Of a stretch of 64,000 nucleotides of DNA, positions 33,757 through 41,874 are shown piece by piece. The DNA comes from Martelella lutilitoris (lineage in GTDB: Bacteria; Pseudomonadota; Alphaproteobacteria; Rhizobiales; Rhizobiaceae). The notes under the pieces were generated by a model. That model saw nothing but the letters and a program-made list of their open reading frames with translations, had not been told where the DNA came from and searched no databases. The translations under genes were made by a program, and so were the position numbers. The first letter of the stretch is position 1; the number at the start of each line of letters is the position of its first letter. The DNA is taken from NCBI RefSeq assembly GCF_016598595.1, contig NZ_CP066788.1, forward strand, positions 1 through 64,000. Direction: 5' to 3'.

Positions 33757-34602
33757 ATGAATGGACAACCAGAGACAAAGCTAAAGCAACTTCTCCAGCA
33801 AGTCCCCCCCGGCTTCCTGGTAGACTCGAAATGGATGGCCCGCCATGCCATCTCGCGACAATCCGTGTCTGGCTATATCAAGCAGGGCTGGCTCGAGCCA
33901 GTCATGTCGGGCGTGTACCGCCGCCCATTCTCCTCAGATACCAATCCAGAAGCTGTCGGTGGCTGGAAGATACCCCTGCTCTCAGCCGTCTGGCTCATGC
34001 GGCATGAGTTCCATGTCGGCGGGGCGAGCTCCCTCTCCTTGCGGGGACATGCTCATTACCTCTCGTTCAGCCGCGAACTTACCCTCTATCTCTATGGATC
34101 CGATATCCCGACATGGCTATCGAAGCTGCGGACGGACGCCGACGTGAAGACCAGGAGTAACGTCCTGTTCGGCGAAGGGGCGACCGGCGTCGAAAACGCG
34201 GATTTCGACCTTTCCAACGACGATGATCCAGAGCTGGCACAAAGCCCATGGCGCTGGCCAATGCCGATGTCCTCACCCGAGCGCGCGATCCTCGAAATGC
34301 TAGACGAAGTCCCAAAGGGCGAAAGCTACCACAAGGTGGACGTGGCGTTCGAGAGCCTTGCCAATCTGCGCCCGAGATTATTGACGACGCTCCTTACCCT
34401 GTGCCGAAGCGTCAAAACCAAGCGCCTCTTCTTCGTGTTTGCTGACAAGCACAATCATGCCTGGCGCCGGCACATCGACGTCTCCTCTGTCGATCTCGGA
34501 AAGGGCGACCGGGCGCTGACACCGGGCGGCCGGCTGCACCCCATCTATCGCATCACAGTCCCGAATGACTTGATGCCAAAGGAGGCCCAGTATGGCCCGT
34601 GA
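33757..34602 (+). CDS. AbiEi-family antitoxin (type IV toxin-antitoxin)
   Basis: This 281-aa protein has an N-terminal winged helix (WMARHAISRQSVSGYIKQGWLEPVMSGVYRR) and a C-terminal AbiEi_3-type domain (GGASSLSLRGHAHYLSF, SSPERAILEMLDEVP). It neutralises the toxin encoded directly downstream and represses the operon. Its stop overlaps the toxin ATG by 11 bases. A nested inverted repeat lies 60-80 bases upstream. The AbiE family was defined as an abortive-infection phage defence. Confidence 0.88.
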   Translation: MNGQPETKLKQLLQQVPPGFLVDSKWMARHAISRQSVSGYIKQGWLEPVMSGVYRRPFSSDTNPEAVGGWKIPLLSAVWLMRHEFHVGGASSLSLRGHAHYLSFSRELTLYLYGSDIPTWLSKLRTDADVKTRSNVLFGEGATGVENADFDLSNDDDPELAQSPWRWPMPMSSPERAILEMLDEVPKGESYHKVDVAFESLANLRPRLLTTLLTLCRSVKTKRLFFVFADKHNHAWRRHIDVSSVDLGKGDRALTPGGRLHPIYRITVPNDLMPKEAQYGP

Positions 34603-35515
34603 CCAATACATGCGCCAGGTCGACCTTTTGGTGCGGACCCTTCCATTCATCGCCCGCCACGAGGCCTTCGCCCTGAAGGGTGGAACGGCAATCAACCTCT
34701 TCTATCGCGACATGCCGCGGCTCTCGGTCGATATCGACCTGACCTATCTGCCGATTGAGGATCGCGAAACGACACTGAAAAATATCGACACGACACTGGA
34801 GCACATCCGCGAAGACTTGATGGGCAACCTGCGGGGCGTGAACGTCCAGAGGATCGCCGGCGGCGGCAACAACCACACCCGCCTCCTCGTCCGGCAGGGC
34901 ATTGCCGAAATCAAGGTCGAGACATCTCCCGTTGCGCGCGGAACTGTCCATCCACCCGAACGCCGACGCGTGAGCGCGGCCGTAGAGGACAATTTCGGCT
35001 TCGCCGAAATGCAGGTCGTTTCGTTCGAGGACCTGTTTGGCGGAAAGCTCCATGCGGCGGTAGACCGGCAGCATCCGCGTGATCTGTTCGACGTAAAACT
35101 GCTCTATGAAAACGAGGGGCTGAGCGACGCGTTGTTTCGAACATTTCTGATTTACGTTGGCAGTTCCGGCCGCCCGCCGCACGAGTTGGTCAGGCCTTCG
35201 CTCGCAACGCTAGACGAGGCCTTCGTCAAGGAGTTCGAGGGGATGACGATCGAGCCAGTCGGCCTCGACGATCTGAAGGCAGCGAGGAACCGGATGACGG
35301 CGGATATCCTCGCAAAGCTTGACGACAACGCGATGCGCTTCCTGCTGTCACTCCACGACGGCGAACCAGATTTCGAAGCCATCGGGTTGCCACAAGCGGC
35401 TGATCTGCCGGCCGTTCGTTGGAAGGTTCTCAACCTCGAGAAACTGAGGGCACAGAACCCCGAAAAACATGCCGAGCAACGGCGAGAGATTGAGGGGCTT
35501 CAGTCAAAAGAATAA
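34592..35515 (+). CDS. AbiEii-family nucleotidyltransferase toxin
   Basis: This 307-aa protein has the nucleotidyltransferase core of AbiEii: LKGGTAINLFY (GG at 30-31) followed by VDIDL with Asp47 and Asp49, and a downstream region EDLFGGKLHAAVDRQHPRDLFDVKLLYE that supplies further conserved residues. AbiEii transfers nucleotides to target RNA (tRNA in studied members) and stops growth. The ATG has a strong AGGAGG site inside the antitoxin gene. No truncation is seen. Confidence 0.9.
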   Translation: MARDQYMRQVDLLVRTLPFIARHEAFALKGGTAINLFYRDMPRLSVDIDLTYLPIEDRETTLKNIDTTLEHIREDLMGNLRGVNVQRIAGGGNNHTRLLVRQGIAEIKVETSPVARGTVHPPERRRVSAAVEDNFGFAEMQVVSFEDLFGGKLHAAVDRQHPRDLFDVKLLYENEGLSDALFRTFLIYVGSSGRPPHELVRPSLATLDEAFVKEFEGMTIEPVGLDDLKAARNRMTADILAKLDDNAMRFLLSLHDGEPDFEAIGLPQAADLPAVRWKVLNLEKLRAQNPEKHAEQRREIEGLQSKE

Positions 35516-35660
35516 GCACGGGGCACGCGGCGGTTGTCCTGACGAGCCGCGTTCCGCGCGCTGCATTTTCAGATCTTGGTAGCCGTCTGCGCTGTGATGT
35601 TTCACCGTGTTGCTCGCCATCAATGATAAACCTCTGACCAACAGGCCGATCCAGAAAAGC

Positions 35661-36345
35661 TCAAGAGGCATCGTCGCGAGGATTACGGGCTTCGAATCCG
35701 ACAATACGGCTCTGTACCACGACCAATTCGAATTTTGGCAAAGCTGGAGCCGGTTCCTGACCTTTCGAGGGACTGATGAAACTGACAGCCATTGCAATGG
35801 CAAAGGCAAAGACGCCGTTGCGGATCAGGCCGATTGCCAAAGATGCTTCGTTTGCGCGTACCAGGTTGACTGTCTCAAACCCGCAAGCGGCATTCTCCAT
35901 TGCTTGACGGCCACCCGCTCCGCCTTCAGCAATTATTGCGAGATATTTCGATCCATAGCCATATCGAGGTTTTGGTCTTAAACCCTGGAAGCCGACAAGC
36001 GCCCCCCCAAAGAAAGAACAGCATCGATACAAACAGCAATGCCAAAACGATGTACTTTATCGTCGATGGCGCCAAACCATCGACAACAGTCTTCGCCACT
36101 GCGCCACCAACAGTCAGAGCAATCGATAGTGTCGCAGTCAACTTTGAAAGTTTATCATCGAGTTCCTTGGCTCTCACCCACTCGCTCTCGATATACTTTT
36201 TAAGATCGTCATCACCGAGTTTTCGGATATCAGCAAAAGCCTCGTGCGTTTGCCAAACTTCCATCCTTTTCAGAAGCTTCCGATTAATAGGGTATATCCG
36301 GAAGAAATCCGGCAAGAGCGGATTCAGGAAGGTTGACCACGACAA
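35661..36345 (-). pseudogene. Membrane protein of the graspetide cluster, split by a +1 frameshift in a G7 run
   Basis: Two overlapping minus-strand frames together look like one membrane protein. The first starts at a TTG at 36345 (GGAGG seven bases upstream), contains a helix pair (ATLSIALTVGGAVAKTVV, YIVLALLFVSMLFFLWG) and runs out at RNNC. The second frame continues with GFQGLRPKPRYGYGSKYLAIIAEGG and further helices. Both read through a run of seven Gs on the coding strand (36002-36008); removing one G joins them into about 227 residues. The gene overlaps the ATP-grasp end. It may be a pseudogene, a phase-variable gene, a programmed frameshift or a sequencing error. Confidence 0.65.
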
Positions 36346-37295
36346 GCGAGTGCCTCCGCAATAGCATTTGAAATCCCTCGACCTCCTCGGTCGAGCCAGC
36401 CCCACTCCCCAGTCGGATTTATCTCAATGAACCAATACTGATCTTTCGAAAGAGCCAGATCGATCGCTGCGTATTCCAACCCGAATTGCTCCACCAACTT
36501 CAGGCAACGGTCGGCGATTTCTGGGGGAAGAGAATAATCGTGATACTCCAATACCGCCTTCGGTCGAAGCCTCCAGTCGCCTTCGATTGCCGCACCACCG
36601 TCTGTCACAGCAACACACCACAACCGCTTTCCGACAATCGTAACTCGAAGATCCGTTTTGGGAGAAAGGACAGCCTGAAATGTCGCAGGGGCTGCTCGCA
36701 AGCTTTCGTCGGCGCACTCGCTCCAATCAATGATCGTCGTGTACCCAAAATGCTGTACGTCACCCTCGAACAAAAGAACGGTATCAATGCTCTTTAGTGC
36801 AACCTTGTCCCCAATGACGTGCGGAATGTCCGCCAGCGGGTCGTTGGTTATCCTAGTCTTCGGTACCGCGAATCCAAGCATGGCCGCCTTGCGCAACTGC
36901 AGTGGCTTGATTTCGCCGTTATAAGTCTCTGTCGGCCGATTGACCCAGACCGCCTGATCGAAGAGCATCATCCCACGCATCAAGGCAGCCCATTGCGACC
37001 GTTCCAATTGCTCTGACGGAGACAGCCCTCGCCCAGGCGTATTTCTGAGAAAGGTGGGCTGCCGCCACCAGACCGACCGAAGTCCCGAGCCCACCTGCCA
37101 TTCTCTCTGGTCATGGCGACAAATCATACTGGCCGCCAAAGGATCAATCGTAATCCCCCACTCGGAAAGCTGCTCGCGGTTAATCCGGAGAAAGGACACG
37201 TTCATGTCCGCCAAATGATGACATATACGATCGGTGGACAGATCGGCCAAACTGGAAAAGATCAGCACCTCCACGCGTTCCGCCAGCAAAGTCAT
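36324..37295 (-). CDS. MvdD-type ATP-grasp ligase, candidate graspetide maturase
   Basis: This 323-aa protein has the ATP-grasp domain organisation of the MvdC/MvdD family: a central nucleotide-binding Lys (VALKSI, Lys168), TDLRVTIVGKRLWCVAV (about 214-230), the Asp in EYAAIDLAL (Asp279) and the Mg-binding EINPTGEWGWLD (291-302). Such enzymes form ester or amide bonds between side chains of a ribosomal peptide, giving graspetides. Its ATG overlaps the stop of the small gene at 37292-37480 by ATGA, the arrangement expected for enzyme and precursor. The target is inferred from the context. Confidence 0.85.
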   Translation of the reverse strand: MTLLAERVEVLIFSSLADLSTDRICHHLADMNVSFLRINREQLSEWGITIDPLAASMICRHDQREWQVGSGLRSVWWRQPTFLRNTPGRGLSPSEQLERSQWAALMRGMMLFDQAVWVNRPTETYNGEIKPLQLRKAAMLGFAVPKTRITNDPLADIPHVIGDKVALKSIDTVLLFEGDVQHFGYTTIIDWSECADESLRAAPATFQAVLSPKTDLRVTIVGKRLWCVAVTDGGAAIEGDWRLRPKAVLEYHDYSLPPEIADRCLKLVEQFGLEYAAIDLALSKDQYWFIEINPTGEWGWLDRGGRGISNAIAEALACRGQPS

Positions 37296-37480
37296 TCGCC
37301 TTTTTGATCTTCACCGGTCTCGAGATCGTTCTTTTTGGTCTTCATCTCGCTTTCCGGATCAAAGGCGATTAATCCCTCCTGACCGCGCCAGACGCCAGCC
37401 ACAACGTCATACTCAGCGTCGGAGGGTACGCCACTGCCATTTACCTTGGTTGTCTTCGCTACGCGTTGAAGAATATGCAT
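37292..37480 (-). CDS. Candidate graspetide (RiPP) precursor peptide
   Basis: This 62-aa peptide is translationally coupled to the ATP-grasp gene (ATGA overlap) and has GAGG seven bases upstream of its ATG. The N-terminal part (about 1-42) could be a leader. The C-terminal 20 residues contain repeated Thr, Ser and Lys nucleophiles next to Asp/Glu donors (ESEMKTKKNDLETGEDQKGE), the chemistry needed for side-chain lactones or lactams. I know no exact family match. The precursor role is inferred from position, size and composition. Confidence 0.65.
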   Translation of the reverse strand: MHILQRVAKTTKVNGSGVPSDAEYDVVAGVWRGQEGLIAFDPESEMKTKKNDLETGEDQKGE

Positions 37481-37720
37481 GCAGAATCCTCTATACTATT
37501 GTAGTTGATAGAGATGAAGGTATGCGCCATAGGAAAAATACGCAATCGTGTGGCCTACTTTCAAGCAACTATACATTTAGCCTCCCCTATCTACGCAGGA
37601 TTCATCGAAAGGCTGGTCCAAGGCAAAATACTGCCGACCTGACCTTCCCGGACACAACCTCGATCATCATTGATACAAATCATTTCGGGGCGCGGAGCAG
37701 CGTTTTGGTCGATCCCGCCG

Positions 37721-38506
37721 CTATCCAGAATACGCAGGTTCAAAATCAGTAGCTGGCGCGTACATCGAGAGAACGATTGCCGGATTTTCCTCGATCCGCG
37801 AGTTTCGCTCGTAACCTCGTGCCGCGTTCACGGTCTGCATGGAGATGTTCAGATAGGCATTATACGAATCGTAGGCGACGCGTTTCACTGAAAATCCTGT
37901 AGTAAAGGCAGCGGCAAGAAGCATTCCGTTGGAAACATAATTCCCCAAGTATGTGAACAGTCCGAACGCCCGCGACAAGTCTTCGGCACGATGTTTCAAG
38001 CCGTAACTCCCAACTTGGCGATTGAACGATTTCGTCCTTTTCTGCCGCGAAAGGAAGATCAGTGCCAACTCGAACTGGTCTGCCGCCCAATCGTCATTGT
38101 AGGCTTCGCGTCGTCTGTCCGCAAACAGAGCTTCACGCTCTTCCTTCGGCTTCCGCAACTCATCACGGCCGCCATGCCAGATCGAGTCGAAACCTCGTAG
38201 CGTCAGCTCTGGATTCTCATCAAGCACCTTGCGAAGCATTGCCCGAGCCACGGAGCGCGAAAGATATCGGGCGCGCTTTTCGCCATCGATGATGGCAGAT
38301 ACACCTAAAGCGGCACAATACATTTCGTTATCGACGTCTATCCGTAGGCGGCCGCTCTTTATCGACGTCAGAAAGCTGGCATAGGTTGAAAACCCTAAGC
38401 CTTTTGCGGCCGCCTCCATTCGGTGCGTCGGCCGTGTCTCAGGATGAGACTTTCTCAGGCTTTCCTTGATGAAGGGTAGATCGGATTCATGGACAAGCAA
38501 GTGCAT
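37721..38506 (-). CDS. Unknown 261-aa protein
   Basis: This 261-aa protein has no signal peptide or membrane helix and no family that I recognise. The middle is charged (RKPKEEREALFADRRREAYNDDW). The C-terminal part has a conserved-looking block, QVGSYGLKHRAEDLSR then LGNYVSNGMLLAAAFTTGFSVKRV. It is on the same strand as the candidate graspetide genes, 240 bases upstream of the precursor start. It may be an unrelated mobile-element gene. Confidence 0.6.
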   Translation of the reverse strand: MHLLVHESDLPFIKESLRKSHPETRPTHRMEAAAKGLGFSTYASFLTSIKSGRLRIDVDNEMYCAALGVSAIIDGEKRARYLSRSVARAMLRKVLDENPELTLRGFDSIWHGGRDELRKPKEEREALFADRRREAYNDDWAADQFELALIFLSRQKRTKSFNRQVGSYGLKHRAEDLSRAFGLFTYLGNYVSNGMLLAAAFTTGFSVKRVAYDSYNAYLNISMQTVNAARGYERNSRIEENPAIVLSMYAPATDFEPAYSG

Positions 38507-38687
38507 GGCGAAACCTCATCGCTTCGGCAGCTGGACGCCATTTAAATCAGCAGCCGAGGGACAGGATTCGGCGTACATCTTATAAGAGAAGTGCGGCTTT
38601 TAACTTGGCGACAGGTTAGGAACCACGGTCCACCGGGAACAATTGCGCTACCGCTGCGATTCGTCAAGGGCGCTCGACACGCGATCG

Positions 38688-39767
38688 TCAGCGGCCATAG
38701 ACCGAAACACTTCTGACCTTATCATAGAACCGATCAATGAGACCTTGTTCATCCACGCGTTCAACCCGCATCGGCCGACCGAGACTGGCAGCGCTGGCAT
38801 TGGGAAAGGCCCATTCAAGTTTTGGATTGCGGCGCAGATTCTTCACCGCGAGAAGAACCCCATATGGTCCTCGGATGCCAGAATCGTCCAGAACGAGCTG
38901 GATATCACGCAAGTGTCGAGCGAACTCCTCGCGAAACTCATGAACTGTTAGTCGTCCCTCCCCATCCCGGACAGAGAAAGGATGGGAGACATAGGAGTGG
39001 ACGAGCCAATCATCACCGATAAAGAAGCGCGAGATTGATCGCCATTCTTGGAACGTCGCGTCCCGAGCCTCGACGCCATTCTCACACCCTTTGAAAACAC
39101 CCTGGCTCTCCCCGTGATAATGACGCATCACTTTCAGAACACCCCGCCCGGGATCGAAAGGCGCCCGCTCCCGTTCATAATGCTCTTGTGGCACGATCGC
39201 GATATGCAGCGTTGCGCCGTCGTTCTGCATGATGTCACGCGCCTCGACAGCCGCATTCTCACGCTCCATTAGCTGTACGGTATCGGCTTCCAGCTTCTCG
39301 ATCGGTGTAAACAGCGCGTGGAGTTGGTCACGGGGGATCGGCGTGTTTTGCGCACCGGTGCGTAAATGAAAGCCGCCGGTAATCTTATTCTGATAAGGCC
39401 GCAGGCGATGGTCAGGGAGATCGAGCCACAAAATGAACCCTCCCGCGTCCAAATCGAGGAATTTCACATGAACGCCCAATGGCTTGGGGTCTATGTTGTC
39501 CTGAATGATTGAAGTGATGCGGCGTTGTAGGGCATCGCGATCGCCCTCCATTGGCTCGAAGCGCGAGAAGACTCCCCTCTTTTCATGCACGCCGACGATC
39601 AAGTACCCAGGTCCAGCGTTCAAGAACGCCACGACATCATCGATGAAGTTTGATTTTCCACGTTTATCATCCAGGTTCAGGAGTGCCTTGAACTCATAAC
39701 CCTGTCCCTCGAAAACGAGGCCGGACAGGATGCCATCAATAGTCGGCACCGGCGGTTGTTCATTCAT
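38688..39767 (-). CDS. Schlafen AlbA_2-domain protein
   Basis: This 359-aa protein has an N-terminal AlbA_2 (Schlafen) domain, about residues 10-150: GQGYEFKALLNL (the E-x-K element), IDDVVAFLNAGPGYLIVGVHE and the following region with Lys and Asp. The remaining 200 residues form an unrecognised C-terminal domain. AlbA_2 proteins are predicted nucleic-acid binding proteins or nucleases, often found near defence and regulatory islands. The ATG at 39767 has AGGG eight bases upstream. It stands alone between the unknown gene at 38506 and the ScpB-like gene. Confidence 0.8.
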   Translation of the reverse strand: MNEQPPVPTIDGILSGLVFEGQGYEFKALLNLDDKRGKSNFIDDVVAFLNAGPGYLIVGVHEKRGVFSRFEPMEGDRDALQRRITSIIQDNIDPKPLGVHVKFLDLDAGGFILWLDLPDHRLRPYQNKITGGFHLRTGAQNTPIPRDQLHALFTPIEKLEADTVQLMERENAAVEARDIMQNDGATLHIAIVPQEHYERERAPFDPGRGVLKVMRHYHGESQGVFKGCENGVEARDATFQEWRSISRFFIGDDWLVHSYVSHPFSVRDGEGRLTVHEFREEFARHLRDIQLVLDDSGIRGPYGVLLAVKNLRRNPKLEWAFPNASAASLGRPMRVERVDEQGLIDRFYDKVRSVSVYGR

Positions 39768-40058
39768 TCTTCGACCCTTTCAGTATTTGCCGACTGAATT
39801 CTGTTGGTAACATTTCATTGTCACGGATCGAGATCAACGCACTGATATCGAGACGTTCTGACGACATGGCGCCGGCTTGCGCTTGCCACTCAAATGGTAG
39901 GCTTCATTTTTGGGGTTTGGGCTCTCGGCGCCTTCACGGCGTTCGACCTCTCACACTTGGCCAACAAGGTCTGAGTATTCGGCTGTCTGTCACAACGGCT
40001 CTTTCGATGCTTACCATCATTCCGAAGCTGATCCTGAAGCGTTCGGAGCCAGTTCCGT

Positions 40059-40772
40059 TCACTCGATAGAGTGCGATTCCTGGCCCTCCTCATCGGCGGC
40101 TCCGCCTTGTGAATCGGCCACCTCCTCTTTGACAGCATTGCGGCTCAACAACCCTGCATCCTCCAGCGCCTCCATGTCCGGGAGGTCCCGCAATGTCTCC
40201 ATGCCGAAGGCCGACAGAAAATGTTTCGTCGTCACATAGGTATACGGCGCCCCTGGCGTCGGGCTGCGCGGCCCAGAGGAAATAAACCCTGCGCCACGCA
40301 GCGATCCGATCAGATCGCGGCTGACCTCCTTGCCAAAGATCTTCGACAGCTCGCCGCGTGTGACTGGCTGGAAATAAGCAATTGCCATCAGCACCATGGA
40401 CTCATGCTCGGACAGCACCGCAGCGGCAGATCGCGTCGGCGCGCAAGAAGCCCGGATCGCCTCCGCATAAGCCACTCGGGTCCGATGCTGCCAACCACCA
40501 GCCACGGAGACCAGCTCATAAGGCCTATCACGCAACTCTTCGATGAGGTCATCAATGATCAGGTCAATGCTGCAATCCTTTCCGACCACGCGCGCCAACA
40601 TTTCACGCGTCACCGGCTCAGCCGAGGCAAAAATCACTGCCTCGACCCGCATCATCCATTCCCGCCACCGCAATTCCACCGGCAGATCCCTCAACTCCCG
40701 ATCAAGCAGACGTTCGTCTCCTTCACTTGATCGCGTTCTTTGTCTTGACTTCGCGGGGCTCGTTCCGGTCAT
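40059..40772 (-). CDS. ScpB-like segregation protein (plasmid type)
   Basis: This 237-aa protein has the paired winged-helix arrangement of ScpB: VEAVIFASAEPVTREMLARVVGKD (first), SEHESMVLMAIAYFQPVTRGELSKIFGKEVSRDLIGSLRGAGFI with a PYTYVTTKHFLSAFG tail (second). The family partners SMC and ScpA in chromosome condensation. I use the ATG at 40772, two bases after the stop of the DUF1403 gene. The longer frame to 40868 overlaps that gene and is unlikely. No scpA or smc lies in the window, so this protein may work with a chromosomal SMC or have another role. Confidence 0.82.
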   Translation of the reverse strand: MTGTSPAKSRQRTRSSEGDERLLDRELRDLPVELRWREWMMRVEAVIFASAEPVTREMLARVVGKDCSIDLIIDDLIEELRDRPYELVSVAGGWQHRTRVAYAEAIRASCAPTRSAAAVLSEHESMVLMAIAYFQPVTRGELSKIFGKEVSRDLIGSLRGAGFISSGPRSPTPGAPYTYVTTKHFLSAFGMETLRDLPDMEALEDAGLLSRNAVKEEVADSQGGAADEEGQESHSIE

Positions 40773-40774
40773 CC

Positions 40775-41728
40775 TCACAATCCATAGATCCGGAACGACG
40801 ATCGGCCGGACAGCTCGCGCACGGCGCCAAAACTCTGAAGCCGCTCGAACATCCGGGTGCTTGCCCAACGAGATAGTTTGATGCCCGGGGCCGAAGCCAG
40901 GACCGCATCTTCATCCAGCAAGCTACGAATGATCGGTTCGGCACCTTTGGTACGCAGTTTGGGAGCAACGGCCAGAAGCTGATCTGCGCGACGCGCTATC
41001 TCCGCTGCTGACCGCAAGGCTGAATCGATCGCGTCAACCAGAGCCAAACAGATAGCTGTGGCGAACGCCACTTCGCCGGGGCGGACCCGCCCCCTCCCCC
41101 CAATGGTGCGGAAGGCTGGACCGTAGCGTTCGGACAGCAGAAGCGGGACAGGTTTTGGCCATTTGAGTTTTTGCGCCAGGACACTGTCGGCCAGCATAAA
41201 CGCCAGCACTTCAGCGTCCGGGCGAACGGCAGAAATCGCCGTTATCAGGTCCGCCACCGCGAAGGGAGCCGCCCGCCCGGATTGAAGCGCAGCATCGACC
41301 AGATCAGGAATTGCCGCAAGGTCTTCATCCCATCCGAGCGCCAACAAGTCCGCGAGCTCATTTACGAAATTCGTGGTGACACCACCGGATCGACCTGGCG
41401 ATCTTTTCGTGACCAAAAACAGCTTTCCGGCCGGTCCGGGATCATCCCCTGGGGCAGTCAGCAAAACCGCGTCACGCAACGCGTGATCGTCCTCGTTTCG
41501 GCCCATCAGCCGCACGGCAACGGCAGCACATTTAAGGGCTTGCCGCGACCGCCAGCAGCCGGCCCAGACCGGATCCAGCTGAACCAGATCATCAAGTGAT
41601 TTCAAGGCGATGCCGGCTGCAAAGGCCGCATCCGCCTCCGATACATCGCGGCCGCGCGACCGCGACCATCCCGGCAGACTGAACAGTCGGATCGGCATTG
41701 ATGAGGGGGCGAATGGCAACGAATCCAT
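40775..41728 (-). CDS. DUF1403-family protein
   Basis: This 317-aa protein is alpha-helical and Ala/Leu-rich and matches the DUF1403 family, which is known mainly from alphaproteobacterial plasmids next to ScpB-like genes. No catalytic motif is visible. It is the first gene of the DUF1403-scpB pair and is divergent from the tyrosine recombinase. The start is the ATG at 41728; 41698 (MPIRLFSLPGW) is an alternative. Confidence 0.75.
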   Translation of the reverse strand: MDSLPFAPSSMPIRLFSLPGWSRSRGRDVSEADAAFAAGIALKSLDDLVQLDPVWAGCWRSRQALKCAAVAVRLMGRNEDDHALRDAVLLTAPGDDPGPAGKLFLVTKRSPGRSGGVTTNFVNELADLLALGWDEDLAAIPDLVDAALQSGRAAPFAVADLITAISAVRPDAEVLAFMLADSVLAQKLKWPKPVPLLLSERYGPAFRTIGGRGRVRPGEVAFATAICLALVDAIDSALRSAAEIARRADQLLAVAPKLRTKGAEPIIRSLLDEDAVLASAPGIKLSRWASTRMFERLQSFGAVRELSGRSSFRIYGL

Positions 41729-41805
41729 GCCGGAGACGCTACACCGGATGTGCGGTTTATGCCATCCGTTTCAGCAATATCCGCACTGCCTGTCGTTATC
41801 TTTTT

Positions 41806-41834
41806 ATGAATGATAATCTTGCATTATCGTTCAT
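41806..41834. promoter_or_regulatory. Inverted repeat between DUF1403 and the recombinase
   Basis: ATGAATGATAAT (41806-41817) and ATTATCGTTCAT (41823-41834) form a 12-base inverted repeat with one mismatch and a five-base loop. The AT-rich repeat stands between the divergent DUF1403 and recombinase genes. It is a candidate operator or recombinase binding site. Confidence 0.45.
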
Positions 41835-41874
41835 AATGCTCATTATAGAGAAAACCCCGATTTTGAGGCCCTCA

